In this document: piece after piece, positions 43,404 through 52,993 of the stretch
Numbering within the stretch: the stretch's first letter is position 1
How the letters are laid out: every line of letters starts with the position of its first letter
DNA from: Streptomyces sp. MBT65
GTDB lineage: Bacteria; Actinomycetota; Actinomycetes; Streptomycetales; Streptomycetaceae
Reading direction: 5' to 3'
Length of the DNA stretch: 56,150 nucleotides
NCBI RefSeq assembly: GCF_016612545.1
Contig: NZ_JAENRY010000015.1
Location: 1-56,150 of the forward strand
Notes under the pieces: model-generated
The model's database searches: none
What the model saw: only the letters and a program-made list of their open reading frames with translations
What the model was told of the DNA's origin: nothing
Translations under genes and position numbers: made by a program

Positions 43404-45653
43404 TCACTTCGCCGGGACCGCGACCGGCACGTCGAGCGGCCGGGCCAGGCCGACCACGGCCTCGTCCAGGCGCTGCAGATGCCGTAGCACGCGGTCGGTG
43501 ACCCGTCCGTAGCGCGGGGTGCCCGGCGTCCCGGGCCGCAGCAGGGACGCGATGCTCGGACCGGTCTCGATCTCGCCGGCACGGTCCTCGTCCCCTTCGG
43601 CGACGTGCGCGCCGATCACCCCGATGTTGTGCACGATCCGCCGCCCCGCCTCCCGCAGTCGCGGATCGGCCGCTATCGACGGATGCGTCGGCAGCAGCTC
43701 GGCGGTCGCCGCCAGATACCGCGCGTGATAGGCGCATGTCTCCAACAGCGCGACCACGTACCGGGCCGTGTCCCGGCGTGCCCGCAACGGCGTGATCGGA
43801 TGGGTCAGCGGCTGCGTGGAGGCGCTCAGATCGGCCAGCGCCTGGTCCAAGTCCCGTGCCTTGTCGAGCAGTTCGGCCGCGGCCCCACCGCTGAGCTGGT
43901 CGACGGCGGCCCCGGTGACATCCGTGAGCCGGTCCAGCACGGTGCCGAGCAGTTCGTTCGTACGGCGGTCCGTGTGCACCGGCAGCACCAGCGCCGCCGC
44001 GACCACCCCGCAGGCCGCGCCGAGCGCCGTCTCCTCGATCCGCAGCACCAGCACCGACGCGCTGTAGGTGTGCAGCAAGGTGTAGAGCAGACCCAGCATC
44101 GCGGTGACGAAGAAGGACATCAGGGTGTACGACAGCGGTGCCGTGTAGAACATCGCGAAGATGAACAGCAGTACCAGCGCGAACGCGGTCCACGTGTGAT
44201 GCCCGACCAGGCCCGCGAGACCGATACCGGCGACCACACCGAGGACCGTGCCCAGCAGCCGCCGGTAGCCCTTGACGAGGATCTCGCCCGTGGACGAGGT
44301 GTTCAGGAACACGATCCAGCAGGTCAGCACCGCCCAGTACCAGCGCTGGCTGGACAGGAACTCACCGCCGATGATCGCCAGCGACGACCCCACCGCCACC
44401 TGCACGGCCGCCCGGGTCGTCGGCCGCCGCAGCCCGGTGCGCTCCGCGTCCTCGGCCTCCTCGCTGCCCGCGATGGAGACGTCCTCCGCGTCCAGCTCCT
44501 CACGCGAGCGGGTCGTCGCGGGCGTGTCCTCCGACTCGTCCTGCGGCCCGTCCACGGCGATCCGCAGCCCCAGCACCGCACGCCCGGCCTCACCGATGCC
44601 CCGGAACACGTCCTGCACGGCGTCCGAGGCGGGCGGCAGGTTCTCCTCCTCGCGATAGCCCAGCAGCCGGTTGCGCACATGGGCCAGCGCGGTGCCCGAG
44701 TCGGTGCCCGACGGCCGCAGCACGAGCAGGCGCAGCGCCTCCAGATCGCGCCGCAGCGTGTCGGTCGACTCGTCCCGCACCGGCAGCCGGTCGGCCGACG
44801 GGACGGGCGCGCCCGGCAGATGCAGGGTCAGCGTGTGACCCCGCTCGGCGCTGCGCGCGGTCAGCAGGAGCAGCCCCAGGCGCTCGGCCGCGACCTCGGC
44901 GTCCGCGATCCGGCGCTGCACCAGCCGCGCCACCGTCTCGTCGGAGGTCCCGTCCTCCAGCCGTCCCTGGATCAGCAGTGCCGTCTCGTGCAGCCGCGCG
45001 GTGCCCTCCCGTACGTCGGTGAGGGCCTTCTCCATGTCGTCGGGACCGGCGTCGAGCAACGCGAGCTGCGCGGTGACCAGTTGCGCGAACCGCGCCCGAA
45101 ACGCCCGCCGCAGCCGGTCCAGCGTCCCCGTGGGCGTCTCCGGCACCAGCGCGAACCGCACCAGCGCACTGCACACGAAGGCCACGCCGATCACGCCGTA
45201 CAGCCGGGGCAGCGCGGAGACGGTCGCGCCGATGAACAGGGACAGGAAGTAGATCTGGAAGCCGATCAGGCCGAGCGCGGTGCCGCGGTCGCCGAAGCGG
45301 CGGCTGTAGACCGCGCCGAAGATCAGCAGGACGAAGAAGACGTCACCGGCGACCACCCGGGAGTTCAGCAGCGCGCTCAGCGACACCGAGGCCAGCGCCA
45401 CCGGCAGCCCCAGCGCGAGCGTCACGGCCTGCCGCGCGCGCTGCTTCTCGCGGATCGCGAATGTCGAGACCATCGCCGACATCGCCCCGGCCACCAGATG
45501 CGGCACCGAGACATCGAGCAGGGAGAGCACGGCCAGCGTGAGCGCGATCGAGGCCACCGTCCGCAACCCGGCCGTCAGCCGCAGCAGTCCGGGATCGGAC
45601 GCCGCGACGCGATCCCACACCCGTGCCCACGCCGCCCGTCCCGCTGCCCTCAC
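43404..45653 (-). CDS. FUSC-family inner-membrane transporter (aromatic-acid-exporter-like)
   Basis: 749 residues from a GTG at 45653, with GGGAGAG about 12 nt upstream. Two membrane bundles of about six helices each (residues about 20-175, and 410-560 including YWAVLTCWIVFLNTSSTGEI and GTVLGVVAGIGLAGLVG) are separated by a long cytosolic helical region and followed by a C-terminal cytosolic domain. This is the YccS/AaeB-like FUSC arrangement. The second bundle holds the conserved text of the FUSC_2 domain. It is probably an efflux protein for hydrophobic or aromatic acids. It follows the NDH-2 gene by 47 bp and probably shares its transcript. Confidence 0.92.
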   Translation of the reverse strand: MRAAGRAAWARVWDRVAASDPGLLRLTAGLRTVASIALTLAVLSLLDVSVPHLVAGAMSAMVSTFAIREKQRARQAVTLALGLPVALASVSLSALLNSRVVAGDVFFVLLIFGAVYSRRFGDRGTALGLIGFQIYFLSLFIGATVSALPRLYGVIGVAFVCSALVRFALVPETPTGTLDRLRRAFRARFAQLVTAQLALLDAGPDDMEKALTDVREGTARLHETALLIQGRLEDGTSDETVARLVQRRIADAEVAAERLGLLLLTARSAERGHTLTLHLPGAPVPSADRLPVRDESTDTLRRDLEALRLLVLRPSGTDSGTALAHVRNRLLGYREEENLPPASDAVQDVFRGIGEAGRAVLGLRIAVDGPQDESEDTPATTRSREELDAEDVSIAGSEEAEDAERTGLRRPTTRAAVQVAVGSSLAIIGGEFLSSQRWYWAVLTCWIVFLNTSSTGEILVKGYRRLLGTVLGVVAGIGLAGLVGHHTWTAFALVLLFIFAMFYTAPLSYTLMSFFVTAMLGLLYTLLHTYSASVLVLRIEETALGAACGVVAAALVLPVHTDRRTNELLGTVLDRLTDVTGAAVDQLSGGAAAELLDKARDLDQALADLSASTQPLTHPITPLRARRDTARYVVALLETCAYHARYLAATAELLPTHPSIAADPRLREAGRRIVHNIGVIGAHVAEGDEDRAGEIETGPSIASLLRPGTPGTPRYGRVTDRVLRHLQRLDEAVVGLARPLDVPVAVPAK

Positions 45654-45700
45654 GCCGCCGTACTCTCCCAGGGTTCATCTCAAGATCCGTACCACCGATG

Positions 45701-47068
45701 CTACGGCTCCTGGGTGCCGGCCCCTTCGACGCGGTCCCGTACCTGTTCCGCGGAGAGGTACGAGTCGGTGTACTCGAAGTCCTTCAGCGTGGCCGGTTTG
45801 CGGGCCTGGAAGCCGGTGCGCACGAAGTCGTCGCCGGCCAGCGCGTTCAACGTCCAGTTCGTCGCGACCCGGACCTTGGCGACGTTCGTGCGCAGCGCCG
45901 ACCAGTGATAGCCGCGGGCCACGACCTGGGCGGGCAGACCGCGCAGTTCGATGCCGAGCGGCTTGGACACCGCGTCCTTGCCGCCGAGGTCGACGACGAG
46001 CCCGAGGTCCTTGTGCACGTAACTCTTCAACGGCTGGTTGCGCAGGGTCGCGATCACGTTGTCGGCGACGACCTTGCCCTGCCGCATGGCGTGCTGCGCG
46101 GTCGGCGGGCAGATCGCGCCGTCCCCGCCCTTGGCCTCGTCCGGCACCGCGCCGGCGTCACCGAGCGCGAAGACCCCGTCGTGACCGGGCAGGTTCATGT
46201 CGGAGGTGACCGCGAGCCGCCCGCGAATCGTTTCCGCACCGAGCGTGGCGATCAGCGGGCTGGCGACCACACCGGCCGTCCAGATGAGGGTCCGGGTGGG
46301 CACCACGCGCCCGTCGGTGAAGGTGACCTCCTCCGGTCCCGCCTTGGCGATCGAGACACCCAGGGAGATGTCGATACCGCGCCGGGTCAGGATCTGCTGC
46401 GCGCTCTTGCCGAGCTTGTCGCCCAGCTCGGGCATCAGCTTCGGCGCGATGTCGATGAGGTGCCACTTGATCAGACCCGGGTCGATGCGCGGGTAGCGCT
46501 TGACGGCGGCGTGCGTCAGCTTCTGCAGACAGGCGGCCGTCTCGGTACCGGCGTACCCGCCGCCCACCACCACGAACTGGAGACGCGACGCCTTCTCCGC
46601 CGGGTCGTCGCTCGCGTCCGCGAGGTCGAGCTGGGTGATCACGTGGTCGCGGATGTAGGCGGCCTCGGCCAGGGTCTTCATCCCGAAGGCGTGATCGGTC
46701 AGCCCCGGGATGTCGAAGGTACGGGTGATGCTGCCGGGGGAGAGCACGATGTAGTCGTAGGGCTCGTTGACGATCTCGTCGTTGATCGTGCGGATCACAC
46801 AGACCTTGGCCTTGATGTCCACACCGATCGCACCGCCCGGGATGATCCGCGTGCGGTACTTGCTGCTGCGGCGCAGCGAGACGGCGATCGACTGCGGGGT
46901 CAGGACGCCGGAGGCGACCTGGGGCAGCAGGGGCAGATAGAGCTGGTAGGAGAACGGCGTCACCAGCGTGACGTCGGCCTCCTCACGGGTCAGTTTCCTC
47001 TCCAGACGGCGAACGCACTCCACTCCTGCGAAGCCTGCGCCAACCACCAGGATCCTCGGTCGTGTCAC
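45701..47068 (-). CDS. ndh: Type II NADH dehydrogenase (NDH-2)
   Basis: About 455 residues. GAAGGG directly abuts an ATG at 47077, too close to serve it, but is 9 nt from the GTG at 47068 (VTRPRILVVGAGFAG), which is therefore preferred. FAD motif VVGAGFAGVECVRRLE, NADH motif FVVVGGGYAGTETAACLQ, and GVFALGDAGAVPD with CPPTAQHAMRQG near the end match NDH-2. The C-terminal amphipathic region (VATNWTLNALAGDDFVRTG) would anchor it to the membrane. It passes electrons from NADH to quinone without pumping protons. First gene of a probable operon with the FUSC exporter and the small protein. Confidence 0.93.
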   Translation of the reverse strand: MTRPRILVVGAGFAGVECVRRLERKLTREEADVTLVTPFSYQLYLPLLPQVASGVLTPQSIAVSLRRSSKYRTRIIPGGAIGVDIKAKVCVIRTINDEIVNEPYDYIVLSPGSITRTFDIPGLTDHAFGMKTLAEAAYIRDHVITQLDLADASDDPAEKASRLQFVVVGGGYAGTETAACLQKLTHAAVKRYPRIDPGLIKWHLIDIAPKLMPELGDKLGKSAQQILTRRGIDISLGVSIAKAGPEEVTFTDGRVVPTRTLIWTAGVVASPLIATLGAETIRGRLAVTSDMNLPGHDGVFALGDAGAVPDEAKGGDGAICPPTAQHAMRQGKVVADNVIATLRNQPLKSYVHKDLGLVVDLGGKDAVSKPLGIELRGLPAQVVARGYHWSALRTNVAKVRVATNWTLNALAGDDFVRTGFQARKPATLKDFEYTDSYLSAEQVRDRVEGAGTQEP

Positions 47069-47313
47069 GGTGTTCATCCCTTCTGCGGCTCCAGGCGGTC
47101 TGCCTCGACGCCGTACGCCTGCCCTGGATCGCTGCCTCGCACCACCATCGATCCCACCGTGCCCGAAGCCGTCCCGCCAGTTGAGCGCGGCAGGCAGACG
47201 CACACGCGGAGCACCAGCATGCCCCGCCGACGGCCTCCGTACGCCGCGGACACATGAACAAATGGCGTACCCGAACGACCTTTGAACGATCCGACGACGA
47301 TCGGTCCGGACCG

Positions 47314-47319
47314 TAGAGT
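47314..47319 (+). promoter_or_regulatory. Candidate -10 box for leaderless methyltransferase gene
   Basis: TAGAGT ends 7 nt before the ATG at 47327; no Shine-Dalgarno is present. Confidence 0.45.
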
Positions 47320-47326
47320 GCACGCC

Positions 47327-48151
47327 ATGTCGCACACTCAGCCCGATCCGGGGTCGGGCTTCCGCACCCAGAACATCGACGCCGGCAACGTGACGCGCCT
47401 GGTGGCCGCGCTCGACATCCAAGAAGCCAATCCCGGCGTACGACGACTGCGCGCATGGGCGCACGAGGCACTCGCCCCGCGCAGCGGGGAGGACGCCCTC
47501 GACATCGGGGCCGGTACCGGCTCCACGACCCGCGAACTGGCCGAGGCGGTCGGTCCGAGCGGCTCGGCGCTCGGCGTCGACCCCAATCCCGGGCTGCGCG
47601 CGATCGCCGAGGAACGGGCCGCGGAGGCCGGCAGCCCGGCCCGCTTCACGGACGGCGACGCGCTGTCCCTGCCCGTGTCCGACGCCTCCGTGGACGTCGT
47701 CTGGTGCGAACGGGTGCTCCAGCACCTCGCCGAACCGGACAAGGCGGTCGCCGAGATGGCCCGCGTACTGCGCCCCGGCGGCCGCGTGGCCCTGCTCGAC
47801 ACCGACTGGGCGACCACGATCCTGCACCCGGGGGACCCCGAGATCACGGCCGCGTTCACCTCCGGCGCGCTCACCGGGGCGGCCAATCCCTACTCGGGAC
47901 GCCGGCTCGTCGGCCAGCTCAGCGGGGCCGGGTTCGTCGTCGACGACCGCGGTTCGCAGGCGCTGCTCCAGGACCACCGCTCGGTGGCGTGGCCGCTGAT
48001 CCGCATGCTCGGCGAGTCCGCGGTGCGCCGCGGCGCGTTGACCGAGGCCCAGCGCGACCGCGCCTACGCCGACCTCTCCGAGGCTGCCGAGCGTGGCGCC
48101 CTGCACATGTCCGTCACGATGTTCGCGGTCGTCGCCCACCGGCCGGAGTGA
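47327..48151 (+). CDS. SAM-dependent class I methyltransferase
   Basis: 274 residues from the ATG at 47327, with a -10-like box 7 nt upstream and no ribosome site. Motif I is ALDIGAGTGSTTREL, motif II LGVDPNPGLR, then DGDALSLPVSDASVDVVWCE and MARVLRPGGRVALLD. This is a Methyltransf_11-type small-molecule methyltransferase of the UbiE/arsM-like group. The substrate cannot be read from the sequence. Its stop codon is inside the loop of a 10-bp terminator hairpin. Confidence 0.93.
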   Translation: MSHTQPDPGSGFRTQNIDAGNVTRLVAALDIQEANPGVRRLRAWAHEALAPRSGEDALDIGAGTGSTTRELAEAVGPSGSALGVDPNPGLRAIAEERAAEAGSPARFTDGDALSLPVSDASVDVVWCERVLQHLAEPDKAVAEMARVLRPGGRVALLDTDWATTILHPGDPEITAAFTSGALTGAANPYSGRRLVGQLSGAGFVVDDRGSQALLQDHRSVAWPLIRMLGESAVRRGALTEAQRDRAYADLSEAAERGALHMSVTMFAVVAHRPE

Positions 48152-48163
48152 CATCCGGCCGGT
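48138..48163. terminator. Bidirectional hairpin between methyltransferase and acyl-CoA ligase
   Basis: ACCGGCCGGA (48138-48147) and TCCGGCCGGT (48154-48163), a perfect 10-bp stem with a 6-nt loop. The methyltransferase stop (48149-48151) lies in the loop, and the left arm is its final codons. The convergent ligase ends at 48168. Confidence 0.75.
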
Positions 48164-48167
48164 GACC

Positions 48168-50072
48168 TCACCGGAACACGTTGTCCGCGTCGTCCCACCC
48201 GGAGAGCTGTTCCTCCGCCGACTGCTGCGGGGCACGCGCGCGTGCCTGGTACATCGCGTCGATCTCGAACGCGTAGTGCCGCACGATCGCGTCCCTGCGC
48301 AGCTTCATCGACGGCGTCAGCAGCCCGCCCGCGACGTCGAACGGCTGCGGGAGCACCCGGAACACCCGGATCGACTCGGCGCGCCCCACAGGGCTGTTGG
48401 CGGCCGCCACGGCCCGCGTGATCTCCTCCCGCAGCGCGTTCTCCTCCCGCGCCTCCCGGCCCCGCGCGTCGCTCTGGAGCGCAAGACCGGCCCGCCAGTG
48501 CGCCACGAACTCCGGGTCCAGCGTGAGCAGCGCCCCCACACAGGGACGGTCGTCGCCGACGACCACCGCCTGATGGATCAGCGGATGCATCCGCAGCCGG
48601 TTCTCCAGCGCGGCGGGCGCGACGCTCTTGCCGCTGCTGGTGATGATGATGTCCTTCTTGCGGCCTGTGATCGTCAAGTACCCCTCGGTGTCCAGCCGCC
48701 CGATGTCCCCGGTGGCCAGCCAGCCCGCGTTGAGCGCCGTCCGGGTCGCCCGCTCGTCGTTGATGTAGCCCTGGAACACCGACGGGCCGTGCACCAGGAT
48801 CTCCCCGTCCTCGGCGACCCGGATCTCCGTGCCCGGCAGCGCCTGCCCCACCGTGCCGATCTTCTCCCGGCCCAGCGGCTGCATCGTGATCCCGCCGGCG
48901 GTCTCCGTGAGGCCGTAGCCGTCGTGCACGAGGATGCCGATACCCGAGTAGAACAAGGACAGTTCACGGTTCAGGGGCGAGCCGCCCGACGTGGCGCGGA
49001 CCACCCGGCCGCCCAGCCCGGCGCGCAGCTTGCGGTACACCGTCCGCTCGAACAGGGCGTGTTGGAGCCGCAGGTCGAAGCTGGGGCCCGAACCCCGGCC
49101 GAGTCTCTGCCGCTCCTCGGCCGTGGCGAACTCCCGCGCGGTCGAGGCGGCGCGCTCGAACAGGGCGCCCCGGCCGAGCTGTTGGGCCGTACGGAGAAAG
49201 TTCTTGTAGATCTTCTCGAAGATGGACGGCACGGCGTACAGATAGGTGGGCCGGAAGGTGCGCAGCGCCGACACCAGCGCCGCCTCCGTCATCTCCGGCT
49301 CGTGGGCCATCAGCCAGCCGCCGCGCATGCACAGCCCCTGGATCATCAGGCCGTAAACGTGGGAGAAGGGCAGGAAGGCCAGGACGGCCGGCTGTTCCCC
49401 GGGCGGCGCCGCCGTGTGCGACCAGCCCGCGAGCAGCGTGTCGCAGGGGCTGGCGAGGCTGCGGTGGCTCAGCGCGCAGCCCATGGGGCGGCCCGAGGTG
49501 CCCGAGGTGTAGGCGATGACCGCGGTCGAGTCCGGCATCACGATCCGGCGCAGCGAGTCCACCGTGGTCTGGGGTATGTACGTGCCCCGCTCGACGATCT
49601 GGGCCAGGGCTCCGGCGTCCAACTGCCAGACGTGCCGCAGCAGCGGCAGCGCGGCACACACCGTGCCGACGGTCATGATGCCCTGCTCGTCCTCCACGAC
49701 CACGGCCACACAGTTGGCGTCCCGCAGGATCCACTCGACCTGCTCCCGCGAGGACGTCGGATGCACCGGCACGACCTCGGCGCCGACCGCCCACAGGGCG
49801 TGGCTGAGCACCGTCCACTCGTACCGGGTGCGGGCCATGATCGCGACCCGGCTGCCCGGTGAGATCCCGGAGGCGATCAACCCCTTGGCCAGATCGACGA
49901 CTTCGTCCCGCACCTCTACGGCGCTGACCTCCTCCCACACCTCGGAGGACGGGTCGGACCGGCGCGCGATCAGGGGAAGGGTGGGATTGAGGACCGCGGT
50001 CTCGAAGATGCTGTCGGCGAGGCCGCCGTTCAGGGTGGAGGTGGGGGGTGGAGCGACGGCGAAGTCGCGCAT
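48168..50072 (-). CDS. Long-chain acyl-CoA synthetase (AMP-forming), FadD15-like
   Basis: 634 residues from the ATG at 50072 with AGGAG 6 nt upstream. ANL-superfamily motifs: P-loop AYTSGTSGRPMGCALSH, A5 DGYGLTETAGG, A7 TGDIGRLDTEGYLTITGRKK, A8 DIIITSSGKSVAP and a C-terminal Lys region MKLRRDAIV. The overall pattern matches actinobacterial FadD15-type ligases that activate fatty acids to acyl-CoA through acyl-AMP. It is probably monocistronic, with convergent methyltransferase and an upstream glgB on the same strand 154 bp away. Confidence 0.93.
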   Translation of the reverse strand: MRDFAVAPPPTSTLNGGLADSIFETAVLNPTLPLIARRSDPSSEVWEEVSAVEVRDEVVDLAKGLIASGISPGSRVAIMARTRYEWTVLSHALWAVGAEVVPVHPTSSREQVEWILRDANCVAVVVEDEQGIMTVGTVCAALPLLRHVWQLDAGALAQIVERGTYIPQTTVDSLRRIVMPDSTAVIAYTSGTSGRPMGCALSHRSLASPCDTLLAGWSHTAAPPGEQPAVLAFLPFSHVYGLMIQGLCMRGGWLMAHEPEMTEAALVSALRTFRPTYLYAVPSIFEKIYKNFLRTAQQLGRGALFERAASTAREFATAEERQRLGRGSGPSFDLRLQHALFERTVYRKLRAGLGGRVVRATSGGSPLNRELSLFYSGIGILVHDGYGLTETAGGITMQPLGREKIGTVGQALPGTEIRVAEDGEILVHGPSVFQGYINDERATRTALNAGWLATGDIGRLDTEGYLTITGRKKDIIITSSGKSVAPAALENRLRMHPLIHQAVVVGDDRPCVGALLTLDPEFVAHWRAGLALQSDARGREAREENALREEITRAVAAANSPVGRAESIRVFRVLPQPFDVAGGLLTPSMKLRRDAIVRHYAFEIDAMYQARARAPQQSAEEQLSGWDDADNVFR

Positions 50073-50225
50073 GCGCTGCTCCTGGGTTGTACGGGGCGTG
50101 ACTTGGCCGATCATTACTGTTATCGACGGTGCTCGAATGTAGCCCAGGAGTGAGCGTTTGGTGAGGGGAACCAGGAATAGCCCGTACGGAGTTTGTGATT
50201 TCGGCGGTTCGGGCGCCGGAGGATG

Positions 50226-52988
50226 TCACCCGGGCGTCAACCACACCGTCCCGAGGGGCGGGAGAGTGAGCCGGATATGGCCTTCCCCCGGTTTGACCGG
50301 GTCGGGGTTGGTGACGTCGCCGCCGCCGTAGACGGCCCGGTCCGTGTTGAGGGTCTCCCGCCAGGCGGGGATGTCGTCCGGGACACCGAGGCGGTAGTCG
50401 TGGCGGACGACAGGGGAGAAGTTGCTGACGGCGAGAAGAGGGGAGCCGGCGGCGTCGTAGCGGAGGAAGGCGAAGACGTTGTCCTCGGCCGCGTCGCCCA
50501 TCACCCAGCGGAAGCCACCGGGGTCGGTGTCTCGCTGCCACAGGGCGGGGGTCGCGCGGTAGACCGTGTTGAGGTCGCGGACGAGGTGCTGGACGCCCCG
50601 GTGGTCGGGTGCGGCGCCGTAGGCCGGGTCGAGGAGCCACCAGTCGGGACCGTGGGACTCCGACCATTCGGCGCCCTGGGCGAACTCCTGCCCCATGAAG
50701 AGGAGTTGCTTCCCGGGGTGCGCCCACATGAAGGCGAGATACGCCCGGTGGTCGGCGCGCTGCTGCCACCAGTCGCCCGGCATCTTCGACACCAACGACC
50801 GCTTCCCGTGGACGACTTCGTCGTGCGAGATCGGCAGGACGTAGTTCTCGCTGTACGCGTACACCATGGAGAACGTCATCTCGTGGTGGTGGAACTTCCG
50901 GTGCACGGACTCGTGTGCCATGTAGCCCAGCGAGTCGTGCATCCAGCCCATGTTCCACTTCAGCCCGAACCCGAGCCCGCCGGTGTCGGTCGGCCGCGTC
51001 ACCCCGTCCCAGGCGGTGGACTCCTCGGCGATGGTCACGACACCGGGCACCCTGCGGTACACGGTCGCGTTCATCTCCTGGAGGAAGGCGACGGCGTCCA
51101 GGTCCTCGCGCCCGCCATGGACGTTGGGGGTCCACTGGCCCGAGTCGCGTGAGTAGTCGAGGTAGAGCATCGAGGCGACCGCGTCCACGCGCAGGCCGTC
51201 GATGTGGAACTCCTGGCACCAGTAGACGGCGTTCGCCACAAGAAAGTTGCGTACCTCGGTCCGCCCGAGGTCGAACTCGTACGTCCCCCAGTCCGGATGC
51301 TCGGCCCGCCGCGCGTCCCCGGGCTCGTAGAGCGGCTCCCCGTCGAACCGGGCCAACGCCCAGTCGTCCTTGGGGAAATGCGCCGGAACCCAGTCCATGA
51401 TCACGCCGATGCCGGCCTGGTGCAGGGCGTCGACGAGGAACTTGAAGTCGTCGGGGGTGCCGAGGCGGGAGGTCGGGGCGTAGAAGCCGGTGACCTGGTA
51501 GCCCCAGGAACCGCCGAACGGATGCTCGGCGACCGGCATGAACTCGACGTGGGTGAAGCCGAGTTCGTTCACATAGTCCGGAAGCTCGACGGCGAGCTGA
51601 CGGTACGTCAAGCCGGGTCGCCAGGAGGCGAGATGCACCTCGTACACGGAGAACGGCGCTTCGTGGACCGGGGTTCCGGTCCGTCGCGCGAGCCAGTCCT
51701 CGTCGCCCCAGGTGTAGTGCGAGGCCGTCACGATCGACGCGGTGGCGGGCGGCACCTCCGTACGGCGAGCCATCGGGTCGGCCTTGAGGAAACGCTCCCC
51801 GTGCCGGGAGGTGATCTCGAACTTATAGCGGGCACCTTCACCCACACCCGGCAGGAACAGCTCCCAGACGCCGGTGGACCCGAGCGACCGCATGGGGAAG
51901 GCGGTCCCGTCCCAGGAACTGAAGTCCCCGGCGACACGCACCCCTTGGGCATTCGGCGCCCACACGCTGAAGCGGGTCCCGGTCACCCCACGGTGTGTCA
52001 TCGGCTCCGCCCCGAGCGCCTTCCACAACTCCTCGTGCCGCCCCTCCTTGATGAGGTGCAGGTCCAACTCTCCGAGAGCGGGCAGGAACCCGTACGGGTC
52101 GTGGACCTCGTGCTCCTCACCCTCCGCGTACGACACGAGCAACGTGTACGCGGGCGGCGCGTCGAGCGGGAGCACCCCGGAGAAGAGCCCGTCCCCGTCC
52201 GAGACGAGCGGGTTGCGCGTTTCACCGATCACGACGCTCACGGCACGGGCGTACGGCCGCAGAGTCCGGAAGGCGATCCCACCCGGCACGGGATGCGCCC
52301 CGAGCAAGGCGTGCGGGTCGTGGTGGGCGCCGGTGAGCAGGCGGTGGCGGTCGGTTGGGTCCAGGTGGGCGGTTGCGCCGGTCAAGGGGGTCGGAACGGT
52401 TGTGGAGGGGGTTTTGGTGAGGGACTCGGGGCCTCGGGGGGTGGCGCTGGACGAGCGGTTCGTCTTGGGTGCGCCGGTGGTGGTCCGGTCGGTGGGTTCC
52501 GGTGCGGCGGGCAGGTCCGGGTGGGCGGTGTTCGGTGCGTGGGTCGCGGTCGGGCGGTCCGCTTCCGGTGCGCCGGGCGGGGGCGGGTCGCTGGCTTCGG
52601 GTGTGCTGGTCGCGGTTGGGCCGCCGGGTTCCGGTGTCGTGGACGCGGTGGGTTCGAGTGCTTCTGGACCGGCGGCCGCAGCCGAGCTGCTTGTCTCCGG
52701 TATTGCGGTCGCGACCCCGTCCCGGGTCTCCGGTGCGTAAGGCAGGCTCGGATCGCCGGTCTTCAGTACGCGCATCGCGGTCCGGTCGCCGGTGTTCGGT
52801 GCGCCGGCCGCGGTCGGGCCGCAGGACTCCGGGGTGGCGGACGCAGTCGAATTTCCCGTCTCCGGGGTGGCTGCCGCCGACGGGCCGTTCGTCTCCGGGC
52901 CGGTGGTCGTTGACGGACCGCCTGTCCCCGGGCCGGTGGCCTTTGACGGACCGCCCGTCTCCTGAGGTGAAGTGTCGCGCAGGGCCAC
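50226..52988 (-). CDS. glgB: 1,4-alpha-glucan branching enzyme with a repetitive N-terminal extension
   Basis: 920 residues from a GTG at 52988 with GGAGG 9 nt upstream, overlapping the end of mak. Residues about 10-190 are a low-complexity Pro/Thr/Glu/Ala tract with an 11-residue period. Then come a GlgB N-terminal domain ([16 protein letters not shown]), a CBM48 ([20 protein letters not shown]) and the GH13 barrel with nucleophile D602 ([10 protein letters not shown]), acid/base E655 (TIAEES) and ISHDEVVHG. The 53-residue gap between D602 and E655 equals that in E. coli GlgB, but the extension makes the protein about 200 residues longer. It introduces alpha-1,6 branches into glucan built by GlgE. 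Confidence 0.95.
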   Translation of the reverse strand: MALRDTSPQETGGPSKATGPGTGGPSTTTGPETNGPSAAATPETGNSTASATPESCGPTAAGAPNTGDRTAMRVLKTGDPSLPYAPETRDGVATAIPETSSSAAAAGPEALEPTASTTPEPGGPTATSTPEASDPPPPGAPEADRPTATHAPNTAHPDLPAAPEPTDRTTTGAPKTNRSSSATPRGPESLTKTPSTTVPTPLTGATAHLDPTDRHRLLTGAHHDPHALLGAHPVPGGIAFRTLRPYARAVSVVIGETRNPLVSDGDGLFSGVLPLDAPPAYTLLVSYAEGEEHEVHDPYGFLPALGELDLHLIKEGRHEELWKALGAEPMTHRGVTGTRFSVWAPNAQGVRVAGDFSSWDGTAFPMRSLGSTGVWELFLPGVGEGARYKFEITSRHGERFLKADPMARRTEVPPATASIVTASHYTWGDEDWLARRTGTPVHEAPFSVYEVHLASWRPGLTYRQLAVELPDYVNELGFTHVEFMPVAEHPFGGSWGYQVTGFYAPTSRLGTPDDFKFLVDALHQAGIGVIMDWVPAHFPKDDWALARFDGEPLYEPGDARRAEHPDWGTYEFDLGRTEVRNFLVANAVYWCQEFHIDGLRVDAVASMLYLDYSRDSGQWTPNVHGGREDLDAVAFLQEMNATVYRRVPGVVTIAEESTAWDGVTRPTDTGGLGFGLKWNMGWMHDSLGYMAHESVHRKFHHHEMTFSMVYAYSENYVLPISHDEVVHGKRSLVSKMPGDWWQQRADHRAYLAFMWAHPGKQLLFMGQEFAQGAEWSESHGPDWWLLDPAYGAAPDHRGVQHLVRDLNTVYRATPALWQRDTDPGGFRWVMGDAAEDNVFAFLRYDAAGSPLLAVSNFSPVVRHDYRLGVPDDIPAWRETLNTDRAVYGGGDVTNPDPVKPGEGHIRLTLPPLGTVWLTPG
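52425..52960. repeat. In-frame 33-bp minisatellite encoding the GlgB N-terminal extension
   Basis: About 16 degenerate 33-bp units translate to 11-residue blocks such as [55 protein letters not shown] and [11 protein letters not shown]. The same periodicity shows in the other frames, so it is a DNA-level tandem repeat, not selected protein spacing alone. Unit length 33 keeps the frame. Confidence 0.85.
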
Positions 52989-52993
52989 GGAGT

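Noticed and set aside
47069..47326. Rex operator controlling NDH-2
   Set aside because: The TGTGAA-N6-TTCACA pattern was looked for in the NDH-2 upstream region and is not present.
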